From positions 16,270,189-16,334,188 of the forward strand of contig OX463852.1 in NCBI GenBank assembly GCA_949825065.1: 64,000 bases of DNA, read 5' to 3'. Made by a program: the position numbers and the translations under genes. Shown here in pieces: positions 1 through 11,530 of the stretch (within the stretch, counting starts at the first letter, position 1; each line of letters starts with the position of its first letter). The notes under the pieces are model-generated. The model was not told the origin of the DNA and did not search any database. It saw only the letters and a program-made list of their open reading frames with translations. Source of the stretch: Odontocerum albicorne (lineage: Eukaryota > Arthropoda > Insecta > Trichoptera > Odontoceridae).

Positions 1-1890
1 TCAGGTGGAATGAAAAGAACCTCAGTATAGGAGAAGAAACACATGTAGCGGGGATTAATGTAACTAGTGCAATAACAAAGTAATTTATTATTATATATTC
101 TTATAGGGAGTTCCACAAAGTTAAAGTGGAAACATTTGATGATTCCTAGATTTTTATTAATTTATCATTAATGTGCTGATGATATTCAAGACTTATTTAT
201 TGCTTTAAAGCAATATTTTCCAATCAACCAGATTTTATTCCAAAATTACTATCGGTGTACATGATGGTGTCTCAAACATAATAAATCAATATTAGTGTAA
301 AAAGAACAAAAATATATATCTTTAGGAAAATATGAATAAAGGTGACGATTGTGAATGAGTTATGGATGACGCTCTTTTAATTTACCGAGTAATGCTCTAT
401 TTATTTACCAAAGATTTTGGCTATATCTGTGTGGAACTCCATTTTACATATTTATCAATAAATAACTTTTTTATTCTACGAATCATATTAATCTCAGCAA
501 AACACGTATTTTTACCTCCTTTACCGAGGTATCATAAATATGAATATTCCTGGTTTGTTACGAGAGTAATATTACTTAGATCAGTCTAGTGTCATGTCTC
601 ATGGGAATTATGATTTGTCAATTAACCCAAAAAAATTTTTAAAGATAAAAACTTTTGCATTCATTGGTTATTTATTATTTTTTTTTCTTTTTGTATTCCT
701 ATGTTTGTCACGACAGCGATGCGTAGATTAGATATCAGTCTGATCTAAGCATTACTATTGTAAGAAACCTAGATCATTGCGTCTAAAGAGAGCCTCGGGA
801 TAGGAGGCAGAAACACGTGCCGCCGGGAATAATGTAATTAGTAGAATGACAAAATTCATTTTTAATAAATATAGAAATGAAGTACATCTAATTGAGCTTT
901 ATATATAGTAGATCATTCTAAAGTCAAGCCGAGTAAACCGCAAAAGATAACGTGTAGAATGTCGTATAATGCGTTGGAATATAAAGGATCTTGATGTTAA
1001 CAGATCGGTGAGGTAGTCCATGCTCTGAAAGAAAATTGATTTCTACCCACAGATACTGAGGATGGCTTAGTTCGTTTAACAACCCAAAGAGGGTTGGCTC
1101 ACAGGGCGTAAAGATTTCGCAGTCTTATTTTAAGGCCATTAAAGTATGGCATCGTGTTTGACAATATAATTGTTTCATGCTCTATTATTCAATTCTTTCG
1201 TTGACATTAATATGTTAAAAGTATTTATGAGATTCGATTCTTAAAGATCTGTTAATAAAATTAAAATATGAATTCAAGACAGAAAAAAGTGTTTTTAATA
1301 AAGATAATCATTGTAAAATGTGCGCAACCATCAGTCACGGTCTTCAAATGATGTACCGCATACCGAGGTGACACTTATTTTGACAATGTCCAAGCAAACA
1401 TTTATATTAGCTTGACTCGCGCTTGATAAATGTCGCTTTTTACAGACTCGCTTCATTCATTAGAACCATTAATCAATGGGACGGGCCGGGGCAGGCTGGT
1501 GAGAGAGGGGGAGGTGAGATTCTAACAGGGCTGGTGATATTATTAAGTTTTTACGTACATTAAATATCATCATCATGTTTATTCTCATCCAGGATCGATT
1601 CCCTGGACATGCTCTGCTAACGGGTCCTGTTTGTTTGTTTATTTATTGAGCTTAAAAAATAATCATTAACAAATTTTACTTTATTTATGTTTCATTTATA
1701 ATTTTACATCCAAGAATTTACTTATAATTTATTTTAATCTCAAACTCACTTAAATATGTGGCAATTTTTAAGAATGACTGGAACAAGCGCATTTTATTAT
1801 TTTTTATATTTTAAAACCATTGGGTATTAGTCACAGGTAAGTGTTTCATGCTATAAAGAATTATTATGAGTGTGGTGAAATAAAATAAGT
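1..1890. other. AT-rich non-coding stretch with a diverged direct repeat
   Basis: No coding region or recognisable element is supported. The segment at about 17-90 recurs in diverged form at about 789-865: both read roughly AGCCTC..ATAGGAG..AGAAACAC followed by GGGA.TAATGTAA.TAGT, about three quarters identical by eye. A weaker similarity links about 545-590 with about 705-760 (ATTCCT..TTTGT.ACGA). This suggests an old tandem duplication of about 770 bp. A G-rich patch lies at 1478-1535. Confidence 0.45.
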
Positions 1891-1894
1891 TAGT

Positions 1895-2640
1895 TAAGGA
1901 GCGGTCGGCTTTGAACGATTCGCACACAAAACATCGTAAAAGCCATCAAAGAAACTTCCTGTAAAAGCTGAAAATCATATCTAGGGAGGTTTAAATATTC
2001 ACTAGACCTATGTAAAGGCTGATAAAATCAGACCAGGGGATGAGAAGCTATAATAGAATCACTGGTTACATATTAAGTACCGCTCCTAAAAATATTCGTC
2101 ACCAACGATCAAACGAGCTTGAATGGTGACATGGTGACGGTAGACATAAAAAATACTTTTTTCAGTTGAAAAAAATTTCATTCTAGAAGACTCCTACAAT
2201 AAACAAAATGATAGGGTTAACCCAACGATCTCTAGTCGCAAAAGTTCAAAGAGGTCATCATTAAGAAACATTTGGAAGCTATTGTGATACTCCTGAGCAT
2301 GAATTCATTTAATTGAAGTCACCGGATATTCCAACAAGACTACGCACCGGTATACAAAGTGAAAACATCACAACAATGGTAAGAATACAATGTTTCGGTA
2401 TTTATTAGTGCTTCCAAGTGGCCTTCTGGCAGCCCAGATTTCAATCCTCTGGACTATAAATTGTGGTCAGTATTAGACGGTAATGTGTATGCTGCAAGAT
2501 ATCTTGAGTCATTAAAACAAACTTGCATTGAAGGGAGCAGTGGAGACTATTTCGTTAGAGACTGTGTGCCGCCATAGATGAGTGGCCCACTCGGGTAAAG
2601 TCCAGTGTAAAATCGAAAGGTGAATATTTCAAACAATATT
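1895..2640 (+). pseudogene. degenerate Tc1/mariner-superfamily transposase
   Basis: Relic of a cut-and-paste DDE transposase. The C-terminal catalytic part is clearest. FQQDYAP at about 2328-2348 carries the HxD/QQD-type second acidic residue. WPSGSPDFNPLDYKLWSVL at about 2419-2475 is the family's PDxNPLDYxLW block. A following ESLKQ and a frameshifted DEWPTRV-like tail run to about 2640. Upstream, pieces of the paired helix-turn-helix region (HRKSHQRN, MSREV-like and RLI motifs at 1915-2030) appear in shifted frames. Several stops and frameshifts occur between 1900 and 2400, so no functional enzyme is encoded. I could not find convincing terminal inverted repeats. The motif style resembles Tc1-like or related arthropod IS630-type transposases more than classical mariner, whose third block reads PDLAPSD. 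Confidence 0.75.
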
Positions 2641-4058
2641 ATTTTAATGTTTCTACTAGTATTTGTTAGTATAAAGAAATTATCTTTTTAAAAATCCAAA
2701 TAGCGGTTTCTTATTATACCACTAATAATGAGTGATATAAAATAAGGCAGGACTAGATGTATACAAGAAAAGTTTAATACAGTATAGTATAATAAAACAC
2801 ATAGACATCGATAGTCCAAAAGCTGTCGGCTTTTTTAGTACTTTTTGTCATTTCATTAAAAAGTTTGAAACCGTTTTTGTTATAAATTATTTTTAGTTTG
2901 GTCTTTTGGAAATCAAAATCATTGTGACTTTCCATGGAATAATTGTGGATCTCCTTGTTCTACATCATAAATTTTCGATCATATATAAGAAAACAGATTA
3001 TTAGTTAATTTAGAGATATACGAGTACATTGAAATCATACGATTGCTTGTTTACCGTGAACTTTCATCATTCCCTTATTCTGCAAATGTTGAAGTTTCTT
3101 TATTTGTATAATGACAATTTCTAATAATGTTTTTTTTTCTAATTTATGCCTAGGGTAAAACACAGAACGTCTCTTTTCCGGATTTATCAAAAGAATCAGC
3201 AAAAGAAAAGGTACACGAAAATTTAGATTTAATCTTAAAAATAAAACTACGTAAAAAAAAAATGTAGTAAATAATTTGTTGAGATGTGAAAAAACTGTTC
3301 ATTAGAGACTTCTGTGTGACTCTGAAATTAAATGCAAATGCTTAGTTATTCATTTGACCCCCCCCCCCCCTTCCTTATTCTATATTGACTAGAAGAGTGG
3401 AATATAACAAAAACACTGCAAGAAAATAAAGTCTTTATGTGGATATATCGACGTGTGCTGCTTATCTCGAAGGAAATGTAGATATTCGGAGCTAATTGAA
3501 TTAGAAGTTTGTTTGAATTCTCACCATAAAGTATGATGCTTGAATAGTTTAGTCATATCATGATACGAAAAATATCGAGTTAATAAGTTGAACACAATTG
3601 CACATCAATTGATAAGCGATATTGGTTAAATAAAACTAAAACCATTAAAGATTCTACTATTTTAATGGAAGATAAACATTTGCGTCACTTAAGCTTATAG
3701 ATTTACTCATTCTAATATAAACAATTTGAAATTTAATACCAAGCAATGAGAAAAGTTCACGAGTAAATATAATTGTTGCATCCCCTGTTTTGCGGGGATG
3801 TTGTGTGTGCCCGTCATCCCTTACAAAAGGGATGTCACGAGTAACAAATCTACTCCTATTCGCCGGAAAAGAAGGCGCCCTCGTCCCCTCAACGGGTCTT
3901 TCTTATAAGCTTTTTTCTCTTTGGTCAGCAGTATGTTCGTTAAATCCATAATCTTTCATCGATAGTAAGTTACCGCTAAATTTTAACATATTTAAAAAAG
4001 TTTTTTTTTTTTTATTTCGATTAATTTAAGCAACTCAGACATATTGCCATAAGAGATA
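2641..4058. other. AT-rich non-coding stretch with poly-C run and twin hairpins
   Basis: No coding region is supported. A run of 13 C residues sits at 3358-3370. Two hairpins with nearly the same stem follow each other: CATCCCC/GGGGATG around a 7-8 nt loop at 3779-3800, and CATCCC/GGGATG around TTACAAAA at 3815-3834. The stretch 3780-3905 is visibly GC-richer than its surroundings. No function can be assigned. Confidence 0.4.
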
Positions 4059-4059
4059 A

Positions 4060-4245
4060 TAACCGTTTGAAGAGTCTGAAGGTAACTGGAAGTATTAAAG
4101 GGTATTAAGAAAGGTGGCTAGAACAAATCATAGATATGACTAGTTCATTATTAAGTGATACACTTGTAACTCAAGACCGTGAAGAAGTGGAGACGAATCA
4201 ATCACTCAGTTCTAGATAATCAAGGAGCTACGACGTACAGTCATG
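4060..4245 (+). pseudogene. LINE ORF2 C-terminal remnant
   Basis: Fragment of the extreme C-terminus of a non-LTR retrotransposon polyprotein. Frames read RWLEQIIDM followed by a TLVTQDREEVE-like stretch and a shifted NHSVLDNQGAT-like end. This matches the W-rich tail found after the reverse transcriptase in many arthropod LINEs (RW.DQ...D..., then QDREEWR.I). At least one frameshift is present and nothing upstream survives, as expected for a 5'-truncated copy. The exact LINE clade cannot be decided. Confidence 0.5.
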
Positions 4246-4670
4246 AGTAATACGAAAAAGAAGATTGAAGTAAAACATATGATATTTAAATAAAAATAAT
4301 AATTTAGAAGGAGCATAAATACAAAATATAAAATAGACAAAGAATGAAAATTAAATAATTAACATGATTCATACAAAACTATAATCAGATAAAGTACACA
4401 CATACTCGTACTATCTTATGGGCAACACACAGAAGGCTAAGAACTAAGGATGTATCCCGCATATGGAAGAATTCTCAAAAATAACAATAGAAGTAAAGAC
4501 ATAAAAAATCCATTTAAAAATTAAAAACGAATATTTTATACTATAATTCATCCACTCAATACATGTATAAAAACACAATAATATGCATCAAAATCGTAAT
4601 TAAGAAATAAGATATCAATAAATAATTTGAAATCAGATATTAATAAAGTATAGCGTAGTCAAATTGACTA

Positions 4671-4800
4671 TGTTGTATTATATTACACTTTCCTTGCATA
4701 CAATTCAATCGGGTAGGCTTATCGCCATATGATGATCTCAGCAAACAATCTAAAGGTTGTTAAAGAAACTTAAGTTAAAACCGAACCGAAATCCATTGCA
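4671..4800 (-). repeat. tRNA-derived SINE, 3' portion
   Basis: Reverse-strand copy of the window's main SINE: TTGTATTATATTACACTTTC tail, then the body elements CAATCGGGTAGGCTTATCGCC and CCATATGATGATCTC. The tRNA-like head is missing. Confidence 0.6.
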
Positions 4801-5099
4801 TATACGAGTATATTTGGTACGAGCAGGGTATCGAAGCTATTGAACATCGCTGGGAAAAGTGTGTCGAGCTGAAATGAGACTATGTTGAGAAATAAAAATA
4901 TTTTTTCCCAATTTTTTTGTGTTTTCTTTGTTAGGTCGGGTACTTTTGTGACTACCCTCGCACCAACTAGGAAACAGAGGTAAATTCAAATATAACTTAG
5001 AAAGGAAATAAAATAAAAGTTCAAATCATATTTTTAAATGATCTCTCATTATCTCGTAGCTCTTAGTTATTTAAAAGGTTTCAAATTTTGTTTCAGGAA

Positions 5100-5348
5100 A
5101 TAACCCCACGTTAAATCAATCCATCAATGATCTTCCTTCCAATCGTTGAGATGCAGGGATATAAGATGAATCACACCCTTCGATCGCATTATCTTGCAGT
5201 ATGTACATAACAGGAATCGCATTTCATACAATTCTAGCATGGACATCAAGGAAACAGTGGCGGAAGCACGAACATCCAGGATACCGAGGAATGCACTTTG
5301 CTCTTTCAGGATGAGGAAATACTCGAGGGTGGACATCTGACAGTCCAA
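5100..5348 (-). other. GC-richer segment with a 74-codon open frame, possible exon debris
   Basis: The stretch 5124-5348 is visibly richer in G+C than its flanks and holds an uninterrupted reverse-strand frame (MSTLEYFLILKEQSAFLGIL, then a leucine-rich part ending NDWKEDH). On the reverse strand a CTCTAG and a CTGTCAG precede the frame and could act as splice acceptors. I recognise no domain and no partner exon. It could equally be chance or repeat-derived sequence; the call is weak. Confidence 0.2.
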
Positions 5349-5547
5349 GCTAGAGGGTGGAATGTTGTTATTGAGAAATAGGTTTATTTTTTGGTGTGAA
5401 AAAAAATCGTGTGTTCAGTTAAATCAAGATCTAGGAAAATGTACTTAAGGTACGTGAGCAACGTTGGTAAAATTATAAATACGCTTTTTTAGGATTCTTG
5501 TATCTCAGGTTCGATTCATAGCAGGATTGTCTGTTTTTGGAGTGATT

Positions 5548-5764
5548 GTGTTATTTTATTACATTTTCGTTTTATGAAATACACCATGGCAAATTTATTG
5601 ACGTGTGGCAATTCCTTCCGATGAACTTGAAAAATTATAAAGAAGCCGTAAGTAAAATCCAGAATGGAACCCTGTATAAAAAAATTGGGTACCAACAGGA
5701 ATCGAGCAAGTAGCCATGGGCTAAAAGATAGGCATCTTACCAACTTCCACGTTGACCACGAAGT
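5548..5764 (-). repeat. tRNA-derived SINE, near full length
   Basis: Reverse-strand SINE: tail TTATTTTATTACATTTTCG, body with ATTGACGTGTGGCAATTCC, GGGTACCAACAGGAATCGAGC (degraded B box in reverse complement), and head ending TTCCACGTTGACCACGAAG where the consensus is CCACGGAGGTC. Strongly mutated. Confidence 0.6.
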
Positions 5765-5833
5765 GTTATTTTTAACTCAAATCTAGATTTTTAGTGTTAA
5801 GCGGGGTATACACATAACACCTACAGCGATTAT

Positions 5834-6215
5834 TATGTATGGCGCTGAGACTTGGACTCTGAGAGCAAGCCAGAGACGTATAATATATGCATTTGAAATG
5901 CGACGGATTGTCGGCAATATGCCTTCGACGAGTTCTACGATTATTTGGGCACATTGCTCGTGGCCAAGGAGACAGTTTGAAGAAGTTTGTGGTTACTGGA
6001 AGCGTGGAAGAACGACGCACAAGAGGAATAATTTATTAAGAATAATTGCGTTGGACTATCCAAGCGATAGACACAACTGGACTGCTCTTGACAACTGCCT
6101 TTCGAACTACGAAGTGCAGGGATGAATGGAGAGGAGTCGTCAGAGAATATCATGGAAGTCTAGCATCATGTTCAGCCATGAGCTGCACGATAAGATGATG
6201 ATGAGTGCTTAGAGT
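5834..6215 (+). pseudogene. LINE ORF2 C-terminal domain remnant
   Basis: The frame starting at 5835 begins YGAETWTLRASQRR followed by YAFEMRR. This is the YG.E.W.L....R..AFEM signature located just after the reverse transcriptase of many animal non-LTR retrotransposons. The end contains HNWTALDN and, in another frame, TKCRDEWRGVVREYHGS, the usual C-terminal tail. At least one frameshift (near 6090) separates these parts. The 3' end closes with ATGATGATGAG, resembling the simple-repeat ends of RTE-like LINEs. It is a 5'-truncated dead copy, with no endonuclease or catalytic YxDD region. Confidence 0.75.
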
Positions 6216-6589
6216 ATATTTATTTTATCGTAAAGAAATAAGCGAATTTCAAGTAAATACTCGTAGTAATAAATGTACGATGTATTAAGTTGGTAAACAC
6301 TGAGTAGTCTGATGTTCATGTTGTTATGAGTTTGCTTGTTGGTAAAACTGGTACAAAGGCCAAAATGTGCATACGAACTTTGTGATACAAGTCCCTGCAT
6401 GAAATAATCGGTGTAGCGCAGGTGAATATTGAATATATTATAGTGCATATTTTTGGGTCCACCTGTATGTAAATCTCCCCTCAAAAGTTAACCAGTTTCT
6501 CTTAAATTCAAAATATTTATAATTGTTGAATCAAAAAAAACAACAGTATCAAAAACTTGTAAGATGATGAGTTCACAACAGTATTTTAA

Positions 6590-7010
6590 TATCAACTTGG
6601 AATGTGAGTGAAACGTGAATGTTGAAAAAGACTGATAGGAGCCGAATAAATACTGTAGGAATGCATACAATTAGACGAATATGTGAAGTAACAATGTATG
6701 ATAAAATATGAAATGAAGTGATAAGGAATCAATGTGAACTTAAGGTTTGTGAGGTGAAGGAGAGCATTCTGAGATGGTTTGGACACGCGGGACGAATGGA
6801 TGATGAATGACTTACAACACATATTTACTGTGCAAATGTGATTGGAAGGAGTGTAGAGGAAGACCGTGGAAAGAATGGCTGAATTAAGTGAATGATATAT
6901 TGAAAGAAGAAAATGTAAGAAGGAAGACAAATCGTAGGCGCTGTATGAGAAGGTGTATACATAGATGTGGGACAGGCGAAATAGATATTTGAGGAGGTAA
7001 TATTAAAAAA
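6590..7010 (+). pseudogene. LINE ORF2 C-terminal remnant (RWFGH family)
   Basis: Reading through frameshifts, the plus strand gives SETxMLKKTDRSRINTVGM at about 6607-6660, then ILRWFGHAGRMDDE at about 6769-6810 and IYCANVIGRS at about 6825-6855. These are the YGSETW..KK...R.NA.EM and LRWFGH.ERM...RL...IY.ANV blocks of one LINE family. Other fragments of it occur at 15.4, 21.0, 21.6, 22.0, 27.0, 28.8/29.4, 34.1 and 45.7 kb. Stops and indels are frequent. The reverse-strand open frames here are shadows. Confidence 0.7.
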
Positions 7011-7352
7011 AGAACATTTCCACCAAATAAGAATGTTAGGAAACCGCAAAAAAAACTGGTTGCATTAAAAACATGTGACATAATAATTCCTTGTATAACT
7101 ATCTGAAATTCTTAAAATCGCTTAAGGTGACTTGATTTGTTGTTTAAAATCGAATCATAATAATTAAAATAGTTATTCTAGTTTAAAATATGGACATGAT
7201 CCTTTTTTAATGAACAATTCTACTTTAATATTTTTGATTGAACAGGTCTGAGACATGATGTTTTTTGTTCAATTTCAAAAATATTATACAAAAAGTAATT
7301 GGGTAGAGTAATTTATTTTTATTTTAATCAAATAAAATAAGTAAAATGTTAC

Positions 7353-7421
7353 AAAACAAGAAGAAATATTACTATAAAACAAGAAGAAATATTACTATAA
7401 AACAAGAAGAAATATTACTAT
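7353..7421. repeat. 23-bp tandem repeat, three exact copies
   Basis: The unit AAAACAAGAAGAAATATTACTAT repeats at 7353, 7376 and 7399 without a mismatch. The identity implies recent expansion. Confidence 0.95.
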
Positions 7422-7429
7422 AAAACCAT

Positions 7430-8560
7430 AAATATATGTAGGTAGATAAAGCTATATAAAGACATTACACGGCACGTACGATTTAAAACTGACAGTTGCT
7501 GGTGAACTGGTATGAAGTTAGACACAACCGGAAAGCTATTATTGGTCAATTCGAACATGATCTTTTTTGATTGGTTTGAAGTCTGGACAAGATTATTTTT
7601 GAAAAAATACTGATTTTTATATGATTTTAAAATTATTTATTTGCTTTTTTTCATTAAAATGAAAATGTTAAACGGCTCCGTACCATCGATAAGACAAAAT
7701 CTACTTTATCAACTCATTTTTTGTATCCGATGGACATGATCTTTTTTGTATGTTACCTCCTCATTTATATTGAGATATGAAAGTCTGATTACCTCTCTAA
7801 ATACCCCAGCATGGTAACGGCGTAATGGTATTTTTCCATTCAATTCATTACTTCATTCAGTTTATTTATTAACGGTTTAAATGAATTTTTGTTTTAGCTA
7901 AAGATTAAATTAAGAAATACATTAAATTTATTGTTGTCGTCCATTCTCAAAATCCAAATTTTACATTTCTGCCAAAAATTCGTAAAGTTTTAAATATTTC
8001 ATAAATAAGAAGCCTGAAGCCAGAAAATAATCAACTTTTTTACGGAAGATGGTTTCCATGGTCTACTTAGTAAGGTCCATGTCTTTCATCCGGATATCTT
8101 GGTTTCAATATCCGATGACACACAAAAAAATAAAAATAAACTTCTAATAAGGTTTAAGAGTTCGCCTAGTAACGTGTAATTATATTTTGTAAATGTTGTT
8201 ATCCGTTCACGTGCAATGAAGAACTACAAGTTACGTGCCTTCTTCAGTGGTTCTTAACCCAAAACCTCGATTGTTGCGATCGAAGATAATCTAGTTTCTA
8301 GTAACGCTCGCATGCATCTCCACCGGTCACCGATTAGGATATGTTGAAGGGTACCATATGAAATAATTCATGAGTTTACCTGTTGTCACTCTTGTATGTT
8401 ACACTACCCCTTTGTCAGGACTGTATTTGATAAATTGCATAGTTCACATCCCCGATATTAAATTCCCGACATTTCATGCTTCCTGAAACATGTGGCTCGG
8501 CTAGTAACTGGAAACAAAATAATTTAGTATATTTTTAATACTGTCGCTAAGATTAAGTCA
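7430..8560. other. AT-rich non-coding stretch
   Basis: No coding region. The motif GACATGAT(C/G)(C)TTTTTTg occurs near 7193, 7251, 7555 and 7734 at irregular spacing. The part 8200-8340 is GC-richer; its ACGTGCCTTCTTCAGTGGTT is loosely echoed near 35,750. Confidence 0.35.
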
Positions 8561-8967
8561 ATAAAAGAAAAGGTTCTCTTAAGTGGTCACCGCCTTGGAG
8601 TACAAGACTATATCCCGAATTGTAAAGAATTCCATGGTCATTGTTTGTTTAGGAAAAAGGGTCTATAATAAATTCTTCTTTGTAGTTATTTTCTATTGTA
8701 AAGTATGGAATTGTAAGGCCAGCGGTAAACGGCTAAGAAACCAGACACGGTCCTTCTTGTGAGAAGACAAAAGCAAGGTCATAAAAATCCATTGCTCAAG
8801 GAAGCAATAAATACTGTCTAGACGACAAACCCTTTTGCTGAATTCTAAAGAATACCGATCTCAATTGTCTTTTAAAAATAAAGTATCATGTCTATGACGG
8901 TTACTATGTGAAACTATTATTTTAAGTGAGAATGAATACATGTAGCTTCTCTTTCTCGCGAGGTGGC

Positions 8968-8975
8968 TATAAAAG
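8968..8975 (+). promoter_or_regulatory. TATA-box-like core promoter candidate
   Basis: TATAAAAG lies in GGTGGCTATAAAAGGCCAG, followed 25-30 bp later by AGGAGGTCTC that could hold a start site. An AATAAA follows at about 9318. TATA box, short transcribed stretch and polyadenylation signal in about 350 bp is the layout of an LTR, but I could not identify LTR ends or a duplicate. The open frame downstream (about 9003-9203) lacks an ATG start and is not credible as a gene. Confidence 0.3.
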
Positions 8976-9359
8976 GCCAGAAATTTCACGAGGAGGTCTC
9001 TTTTGCCACCAGACACGACACGGTTAGGACGTCTCTCCAGAAACAGTGTTTGTACGGAAGACAGCCAGACTCGTTTTTTTCGTATATCGCAGAAGTCCAG
9101 GACTCCAATTACAATTATCGGTGAATATTATTCCTTTTATCTTAATGTTGGATTTCGTCCCCACGTTAAACCCTCGAGCAAATTAAATTCGAATTGTTAT
9201 TGAAATCTCCCTTGCTAATTACAACACAGTCTTTGTAGCCAACTTTAAACTTTTTTTTCTTGACATTCGTCAAGTTTTTTTTATATTTTTTTTTTTTCTT
9301 TTTTTTATCCATAATATAATAAACTGTTCATTTGAAATTATACTTTGTTTAATTGTGTC

Positions 9360-10370
9360 GCCTGGTCCCGCTGAGAGTTGAGAAGGAGTTATTCAGAGTT
9401 AAGGGAACCCAACGAACCCCTGAGATCAAAAAAGTACTTGCCTCTTTAAGAAACCGGCGGAGCTGAACGGGAGTGTCACACCTCATATGATGGTAATGTG
9501 TTATAACTGATTTATGTATTGAAATCTGAAAATCCTAATATTGTTTTTTTTTAAATAGGAAAGAGGTATGACACCTTACTGTCCCACCACCCTTTCCTAT
9601 CTCAATCAAGGATCAATCAATGAGAACGAACACTATGTAATCTCCCGGCCACCACTTAAAAATGTACGTATAAGTTTTTCGAATATGTTTACACCTTACA
9701 CCAATTAATCGTTCCGAACCTTACATTTAACTCTTTTTTTAATTTTTTTTAAAAAATAATTTTTCTATAGTAGTGGATTCGTCCCTTGAGGAAATTCTGC
9801 TCTAAAAACGGCTTTGTATAAATTATAATAATAATGAATGATCTATATTTTATTAAAAAAAATTGTTGATTCGTCAAAAGTGACATTCTTTCGAACCCAT
9901 TTTCTAAGTGGTAAAAATTCAAGATTTAAAACAAGTCTTAGGAATATGATAATGTATCCAAAGAAAAAATAATGCCATCTGTTCGATTATGCTAATCTCT
10001 CTGGAAATATGAGTCATTGATTTTGGAGTTTTGTAAGAAAAGCCTTTTCTCCCATAGTTTGTCCCGGTTTCTCGGCGAAACAAGGAGGAATCCAACTTGG
10101 TTTTTAAATCCTCGTTACACCCAAGAAGAAAGCTTTGATCAAAAAACTTTTAAACTTTGTAAGGAGCTTCCAAATCCTTTATAAATCCGATTATACTGCG
10201 TAATATTATCGAGGGATAGCAAAATCCTACGAACAAAGTCCTGGAACATTTTTCAATATTTATGTAACATTTAAGTTAGTTTTCTTGGTGTAAAATCAAT
10301 TGTATTAGGCGCATTAGTTTTTATTTCGGCCCATATCCATATTTTTGTTTTAAAAAGGGGCTTGTTTCAT
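9360..10370. other. non-coding stretch, nothing recognised
   Basis: Mixed composition, with a moderately GC-rich part at 9360-9480 and 9560-9660. No open frame with recognisable content and no assignable repeat. Confidence 0.35.
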
Positions 10371-10371
10371 A

Positions 10372-10432
10372 CATTTTTTGTTGGATGTAAGAGATTGCCA
10401 CATGACAATAAAACTCGCCAGGTTGAAATTTA
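10372..10432 (+). repeat. SINE tail fragment
   Basis: TTGTTGGATGTAAGAGATTG followed by CCACATGACAATAAAACTCG and CCAGGTTG matches the SINE body (GGTTGG.AGAGATTGCCACATGGCAATAA.C.CGCCAGGTTG). The head is absent. Confidence 0.65.
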
Positions 10433-10727
10433 TACAAAAAAAGTTTTATATAATGCATGTAGAACTATTAATTAATGTGCGTAAAAAGGTTTATCCTTTA
10501 ATTTTAACAAATTATTAACTTAAATTATTTTGTTATTAAAATCCTAAATTCACATAAATACGAAGATGTTTTTATTTATGTACAAACTCTTTTTAATTTC
10601 TACAATAAAAAAAAAAGAATATGTATTGAGGCATATAAGTTTCTATATTAAAGTGTATTAGTGAAGTATATTATGTTTTTTTATTAGGTTCTGGGCCTTG
10701 CTTGGTGTGTACTTCTTTTTGACTATA

Positions 10728-10925
10728 AATTGTATGAATAATGTTAGTATTTTGACTGCAAATTATATGAATGATTTTAGTATTTTGACTGCAAATTGTA
10801 TGAATAATGTTAGTATCTTGACTACAAATTGTATGAATGATATTAGTATTTTGACTGCAAATTGTATGATTGTTGTTAGTATTTTGACTGCGAATTGTAT
10901 GAATGATGTTAGTATTTTGACATTT
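10728..10925 (+). repeat. 33-bp tandem repeat, six copies, in frame
   Basis: Six units start at 10728, 10761, 10794, 10827, 10860 and 10893, each close to AATTGTATGAATAATGTTAG + TATTTTGACTGCA. Because 33 is 11 codons, the plus frame stays open and reads NCMNNVSILTA-like repeats within an 82-codon frame (10698-10946). Substitutions fall at all codon positions. Nothing upstream suggests a gene, so I treat it as a minisatellite with an incidental frame. Confidence 0.9.
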
Positions 10926-11080
10926 GTATCATATATTTCATTGTAACATATTTTATATATATAATATATACGAAACCCTCAAACATTCAGTTTGATTTGT
11001 ATCTTGTAAAAAAAATTAATTGTTGAAATTGGTCATGTATAAATAAATTCAAAGAGTAAATAACATGTGTTTTTTTATGC

Positions 11081-11290
11081 ATACTGATAAATTAGAAATA
11101 CATCTATCTCCCAGCCCGGAGGTTGAGGGTTCAAATTCTGCGGGAAACCAGATGTTGTTAAAAATTATTTCAGTCTGATTTTTACTTAAGGTCACATATT
11201 TCTGGTTGGTTGAAGAAAATTTCTTCCAAGCAATAAGCCCTTCAGGTTTTACTGTATGCAACGAAAGTGGAACACAATACAATACAATAA
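11081..11290 (+). repeat. tRNA-derived SINE, 5'-damaged
   Basis: Contains CCCGGAGGTTGAGGGTTCAA (B-box region), the CAGTCTGATTTTTACTTAAG block, TTTCTGGTTGGTTG, GCAATAAGCCC and the terminal CAACGAAAGTGGAACACAAT followed by ACAATACAATAAA. The start is degraded. Confidence 0.75.
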
Positions 11291-11530
11291 ATGCAAAACT
11301 GTTAATTTTTTACTTTGTTTCATTCCACTTATGTTGTAAAATTATTGTATAATAATTGTGGAGTTCCACAAAGTGACGCCAGAGTTATTCACAAAATTGT
11401 AAACTTTTGATTTAGATATTAAGTTAATAACTTGGAAAGAGTATCTCGTATATAAATATTTTCTATGACGAACAAATTACATTGACAGAAAGTTTACATT
11501 AACAGAATTTATATAATTTTGAAAAATATA

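Noticed and set aside
362..589. 75-codon open frame on the plus strand
   Set aside because: AT-rich with no domain and no supporting context. Frames of this length are expected by chance here.
9003..9203. 66-codon frame downstream of the TATA box as a gene
   Set aside because: It opens at TTG, not ATG, and has no recognisable content.
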